In this document: positions 6,093-8,738 of the stretch, piece after piece | How positions within the stretch are numbered: the first letter of the stretch is position 1 | How the letters are laid out: each line of letters opens with the position of its first letter | Assembly (NCBI GenBank): GCA_905236735.1 | Contig: CAJOOU010000099.1 | Span: 1-8,738, forward strand | Reading direction: 5' to 3' | Source of the DNA: an uncultured Eubacterium sp. | Lineage (GTDB): Bacteria; Bacillota; Clostridia; Lachnospirales; Lachnospiraceae | Length of the DNA: 8,738 nucleotides | The notes under the pieces: model-generated | What the model was told of the DNA's origin: nothing | Databases searched by the model: none | The model's input: the letters and a program-made list of their open reading frames with translations, nothing else | Program-made: the position numbers and the translations under genes

Positions 6093-6135
6093 AACGGAAA
6101 ACATATCTGAGATAGTTTGGGAAGGATATAAATCC

Positions 6136-7962
6136 ATGTGTGGAATAGTTGGATATATAGGAAAAAGACAGGCGGCGCCAATACTGCTTGACGGGCTTTC
6201 AAAGCTTGAATACAGAGGGTATGATTCCGCCGGCATGGCCGTTTATGACGGAGAGAAAATCAATATAGAAAAGACTCCGGGCAGACTTAAAGTATTAGAG
6301 GAGACTACTCACGGCGGAGAACTTATGCCGGGTATGATAGGTATAGGGCATACAAGATGGGCTACCCACGGTACGCCGAGCAGGGAGAATGCGCATCCGC
6401 ATTTTAACAGCTCACATACGATAGCCGTGGTACACAACGGCATAATTGAAAATTACATAAAGCTCAAAGAAACAATGGCTAAAAGAGGCTACAAATTTGT
6501 GTCGGAAACGGATACAGAGGTCCTGGCCCATATGCTTGATTATTATTACAAGGGTGACCCTATCGAAACAATAGTAAAAGTAATGCACAGGGTTGAGGGT
6601 TCATATGCTCTCGGTATTATATTTACGGATTGCCCGGATGAGGTATTTGCGGTCAGAAAGGATTCTCCTCTTGTAATAGGTAAAGGAGACGGAGAAAATT
6701 TCATCGCCTCAGATGTGCCTGCGATACTTAAGTATACCAGGGAAGTGTACTATATACAAAATGAGGAGATTGCAAGGATTGGCACCGGAGATATAAAATT
6801 CTACAATATAGATGCAGAACCTATTGAAAAGGAGCTCTGCAGCATAGAGTGGGATATGAATGCTGCGGAAAAGGGCGGATACGAATTCTTTATGATGAAG
6901 GAGATGATGGAACAGCCCAAGGTCATCCGTGATACCTATACTCCTCACATAAAGGGTGATAATGTTGTATTTGATGAACTTAAAGATGCCGATATAGATT
7001 TTTCATCTCTCGCTTCTGTACATATAGTGGCATGCGGCTCGGCATATCACGCGGGATTTACCGGCAAGTATGTCATTGAAAAGATGGCGAGGGTGCCCGT
7101 GTATGTGGATTTGGCGTCCGAGTTCAGATACAGGGATCCGATACTTTCGAGCGATGATGTGGTAATATTAATCAGTCAGTCGGGAGAGACGGCGGATACC
7201 AAGGCCGCGATAGAAGAAGCAAAGAAAAAAGGTGCAAAGACAATAGCCATAGTAAACGCAAAGGGCTCGTCCATGACCAGGGAAGCTGACTATACCATAT
7301 ATACAGAAGCCGGACCGGAGATATCTGTTGCTACCACAAAGGCGTACAGCGCACAGCTTATCATCCTGTATCTTTTGGCGATAAAGATTTCGGATGCGAG
7401 GGGCGTTATAGACGCAGAGGAAAGAAAACAGCTGATTTCCGATATTACGAGGCTGCCTGAGCAGGTAGAGATGGTCCTTAATAATAAAGAGCGTATCCAG
7501 AAGTTTGCAAACAGATATATTGCAGCCAAGGATATATTCTTTATTGGACGCGGTATTGACTATGCGATTGCGGTGGAAGGTGCACTGAAACTGAAAGAGA
7601 TTTCATACATTCATGCAGAGGCATATGCGGCAGGTGAGCTCAAGCACGGCACGATATCTTTGATAGAGGACAATACTCTTGTAAATGCAGTGCTTACCCA
7701 GGAAGATTTGTACGACAAGACAATCAGTAATATCAGGGAGGTAAAGAGCAGGGGAGCCTTTGTAATGGCTATAACCAATGTCGGACATTCCAAGATAGAA
7801 GAGGTTGCCGATTATGTGGTATACATACCTGAGACAAACAGATATTTTACCAATACACTTGCAATAATTCCTTTGCAGCTTTTCGGATATTTTGTATCGG
7901 CGGGCAAGGGATATGATGTGGATCACCCGAGGAATCTCGCCAAATCTGTAACGGTGGAGTAG
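6136..7962 (+). CDS. glmS: glutamine--fructose-6-phosphate aminotransferase (isomerizing)
   Basis: This makes glucosamine-6-phosphate from fructose-6-phosphate and glutamine in the cytoplasm, the first committed step to UDP-GlcNAc for peptidoglycan and other surface polymers. The ATG at 6136 is correct because the next codon is Cys, the N-terminal nucleophile after Met removal (MCGIVGYIG). The longer frame from 6001 runs through the hairpin region and is not real. The product has 608 residues, normal for GlmS. The glutaminase domain (1 to about 230) shows GHTRWATHG (about 71-79), VVHNGIIENY and SETDTEV. The first sugar isomerase domain shows VACGSAYHAG (about 299) and SQSGETADT (347-355), then SVATTKAYSAQL. 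The second shows GRGIDYAIAVEGALKLKE (from about 470), HAEAYAAGELKHG with His504, the ring-opening histidine in E. coli numbering, and the C-terminal HPRNLAKSVTVE. All key residues are intact. It is followed after 6 bp by rmlD. Confidence 0.98.
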   Translation: MCGIVGYIGKRQAAPILLDGLSKLEYRGYDSAGMAVYDGEKINIEKTPGRLKVLEETTHGGELMPGMIGIGHTRWATHGTPSRENAHPHFNSSHTIAVVHNGIIENYIKLKETMAKRGYKFVSETDTEVLAHMLDYYYKGDPIETIVKVMHRVEGSYALGIIFTDCPDEVFAVRKDSPLVIGKGDGENFIASDVPAILKYTREVYYIQNEEIARIGTGDIKFYNIDAEPIEKELCSIEWDMNAAEKGGYEFFMMKEMMEQPKVIRDTYTPHIKGDNVVFDELKDADIDFSSLASVHIVACGSAYHAGFTGKYVIEKMARVPVYVDLASEFRYRDPILSSDDVVILISQSGETADTKAAIEEAKKKGAKTIAIVNAKGSSMTREADYTIYTEAGPEISVATTKAYSAQLIILYLLAIKISDARGVIDAEERKQLISDITRLPEQVEMVLNNKERIQKFANRYIAAKDIFFIGRGIDYAIAVEGALKLKEISYIHAEAYAAGELKHGTISLIEDNTLVNAVLTQEDLYDKTISNIREVKSRGAFVMAITNVGHSKIEEVADYVVYIPETNRYFTNTLAIIPLQLFGYFVSAGKGYDVDHPRNLAKSVTVE

Positions 7963-7968
7963 GAGAAG

Positions 7969-8738
7969 ATGAAGGTACTTATTACCGGAGGAAGCGGGCA
8001 GCTTGGATATGATGTGGCAAAAGAACTCGGAAACAGAAAGATAGAGTTTATTATGCCGGGCAGAGATGAGCTCGACCTTACGGACACGCAAAAAACAGAC
8101 GAATATATTACAGCCTGCCGTCCGGATGCCGTAGTGCACTGCGCAGCCTATACTGCAGTGGATATGGCGGAGGAGAACAAAGCGGTGTGCAAAAAGATAA
8201 ATGCTGATGCCACAGAGGCAATAGCGCGCTACTGCAAAAAAACAGGTGCAGTGATGATGTATTTTTCCACGGATTATGTATTTCCCGGGGACGGAGACGG
8301 ATTTTATGAGATAAGCGATGAAAAGTCTCCGCTTAATTATTACGGATATACCAAATCTCTGGGAGAAGATGCGGTAATCAAATGGTGCGACAGGTATTTT
8401 ATCCTGCGTATATCATGGGTGTTTGGAATAAACGGCAGGAATTTTGTAAAGACAATGGCAAATCTGTCAAAGACCCGGGATGAGGTAAGCGTGGTGGATG
8501 ACCAGATAGGGTCGCCTACTTATACGGCTGATTTGGCGAAACTTGTCTGTGATATGATAGTTACGGATAAATACGGTGTATATCATGCCACGAATGAGGG
8601 AGTTTGTTCGTGGGCGGATCTTGCAGAAGAGACATTTAAGGCACTTGGAGCAGACTGCCGGGTAAGGAGAGTCAGCACCGAAGAGTATGGACAGACTAAA
8701 GCAAGGCGTCCCCAAAATTCAAGACTTTCAAAAAAGAG
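7969..8738 (+). CDS. rmlD: dTDP-4-dehydrorhamnose reductase (RmlD/RfbD), 3'-truncated
   Basis: The ATG at 7969 follows AGGAG (7961-7965), which overlaps the glmS stop. The frame stays open to the window end, showing 256 residues of an expected 280-290. It is an extended short-chain dehydrogenase. The NAD(P)-binding GGSGQLG is at residues 7-13, with a typical AAYTAVDMAE segment at 59-68, STDYVF with Thr101 at 100-105, and the catalytic YxxxK as Tyr125/Lys129 (YGYTK). Further family motifs are LRISWVFG (146-153) and QIGSPTYTADLA (179-190). The enzyme reduces dTDP-4-keto-L-rhamnose to dTDP-L-rhamnose for cell-wall polysaccharide. Related sugar-nucleotide reductases share these motifs, so the exact product is slightly uncertain. 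The 6-bp gap implies co-transcription and probably coupled translation with glmS. No other rhamnose-pathway gene is visible before the window ends. Confidence 0.92.
   Translation, partial: MKVLITGGSGQLGYDVAKELGNRKIEFIMPGRDELDLTDTQKTDEYITACRPDAVVHCAAYTAVDMAEENKAVCKKINADATEAIARYCKKTGAVMMYFSTDYVFPGDGDGFYEISDEKSPLNYYGYTKSLGEDAVIKWCDRYFILRISWVFGINGRNFVKTMANLSKTRDEVSVVDDQIGSPTYTADLAKLVCDMIVTDKYGVYHATNEGVCSWADLAEETFKALGADCRVRRVSTEEYGQTKARRPQNSRLSKK

Larger units (their letters stand above)
5921..6135. other. 215-bp divergent intergenic region, no glmS ribozyme core visible
   Basis: This gene-free stretch holds, left to right: the AGGAGG site and extended -10 of the minus-strand gene, a 5967-6016 segment with repeated CGAG words, the three inverted repeats, a candidate glmS promoter, and a 9-bp direct repeat TCTGAGATA (6057-6065 and 6106-6114). 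The second copy sits in TATCTGAGATA, a small inverted repeat just before the glmS ribosome binding site. I looked for the AGCGCC...GAAC core of the self-cleaving glmS ribozyme and did not find it. Confidence 0.6.

Noticed and set aside
6001..6135. N-terminal extension of GlmS from a start at 6001
   Set aside because: It translates the palindromes. GlmS must begin Met-Cys for its N-terminal nucleophile, which fits the ATG at 6136.

Overview
The window reads as chromosomal DNA of a Gram-positive anaerobe of the Lachnospiraceae (Butyrivibrio/Roseburia-like). This is an inference. It rests on frequent ATA and AGA/AGG codons, strong AGGAGG-type ribosome binding sites, and gene families I associate with that group (DHHW protein, DUF4358 lipoprotein, small surface transglutaminase-like protein). 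Nothing here looks like a phage, insertion sequence, CRISPR array or tRNA/rRNA locus.

Layout. (1) Positions 2-2497, plus strand: the end of an envelope operon. It holds a 5'-truncated DHHW-family protein (probable AlgX/AlgJ-like O-acylation partner), a membrane-anchored transglutaminase-like protein with a very acidic tail, and a DUF4358-type lipoprotein. A candidate intrinsic terminator for this operon lies inside the opposite-strand gene. (2) Positions 2484-5077: a long, internally duplicated CHR (chromate-transporter family) membrane protein on the minus strand. It is divergent from a WYL-domain transcription factor, with 98 bp between them. (3) Positions 5061-5585: an OhrR-like MarR peroxide sensor. 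Its promoter and palindromic operator begin inside the end of the WYL gene, and its stop codon lies in a bidirectional terminator hairpin. (4) Positions 5603-5920, minus strand: a 105-residue protein of unknown function. (5) Positions 5921-6135: a divergent control region with two extended -10 promoters and, between them, three back-to-back perfect inverted repeats, each with a TT centre. (6) Positions 6136-8738: glmS (glucosamine-6-phosphate synthase) followed 6 bp later by an rmlD-like dTDP-4-dehydrorhamnose reductase cut by the window edge.

How the genes fit together. Both ends of the window concern the cell envelope: surface-polymer modification on the left, amino-sugar and dTDP-rhamnose supply on the right. 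The middle is a regulatory and transport block: a WYL regulator beside an anion-type transporter, and a thiol peroxide sensor with no ohr gene in view. The least explained feature is the inverted-repeat cluster upstream of glmS, a place where many Firmicutes carry the glmS ribozyme. I see no ribozyme core here.
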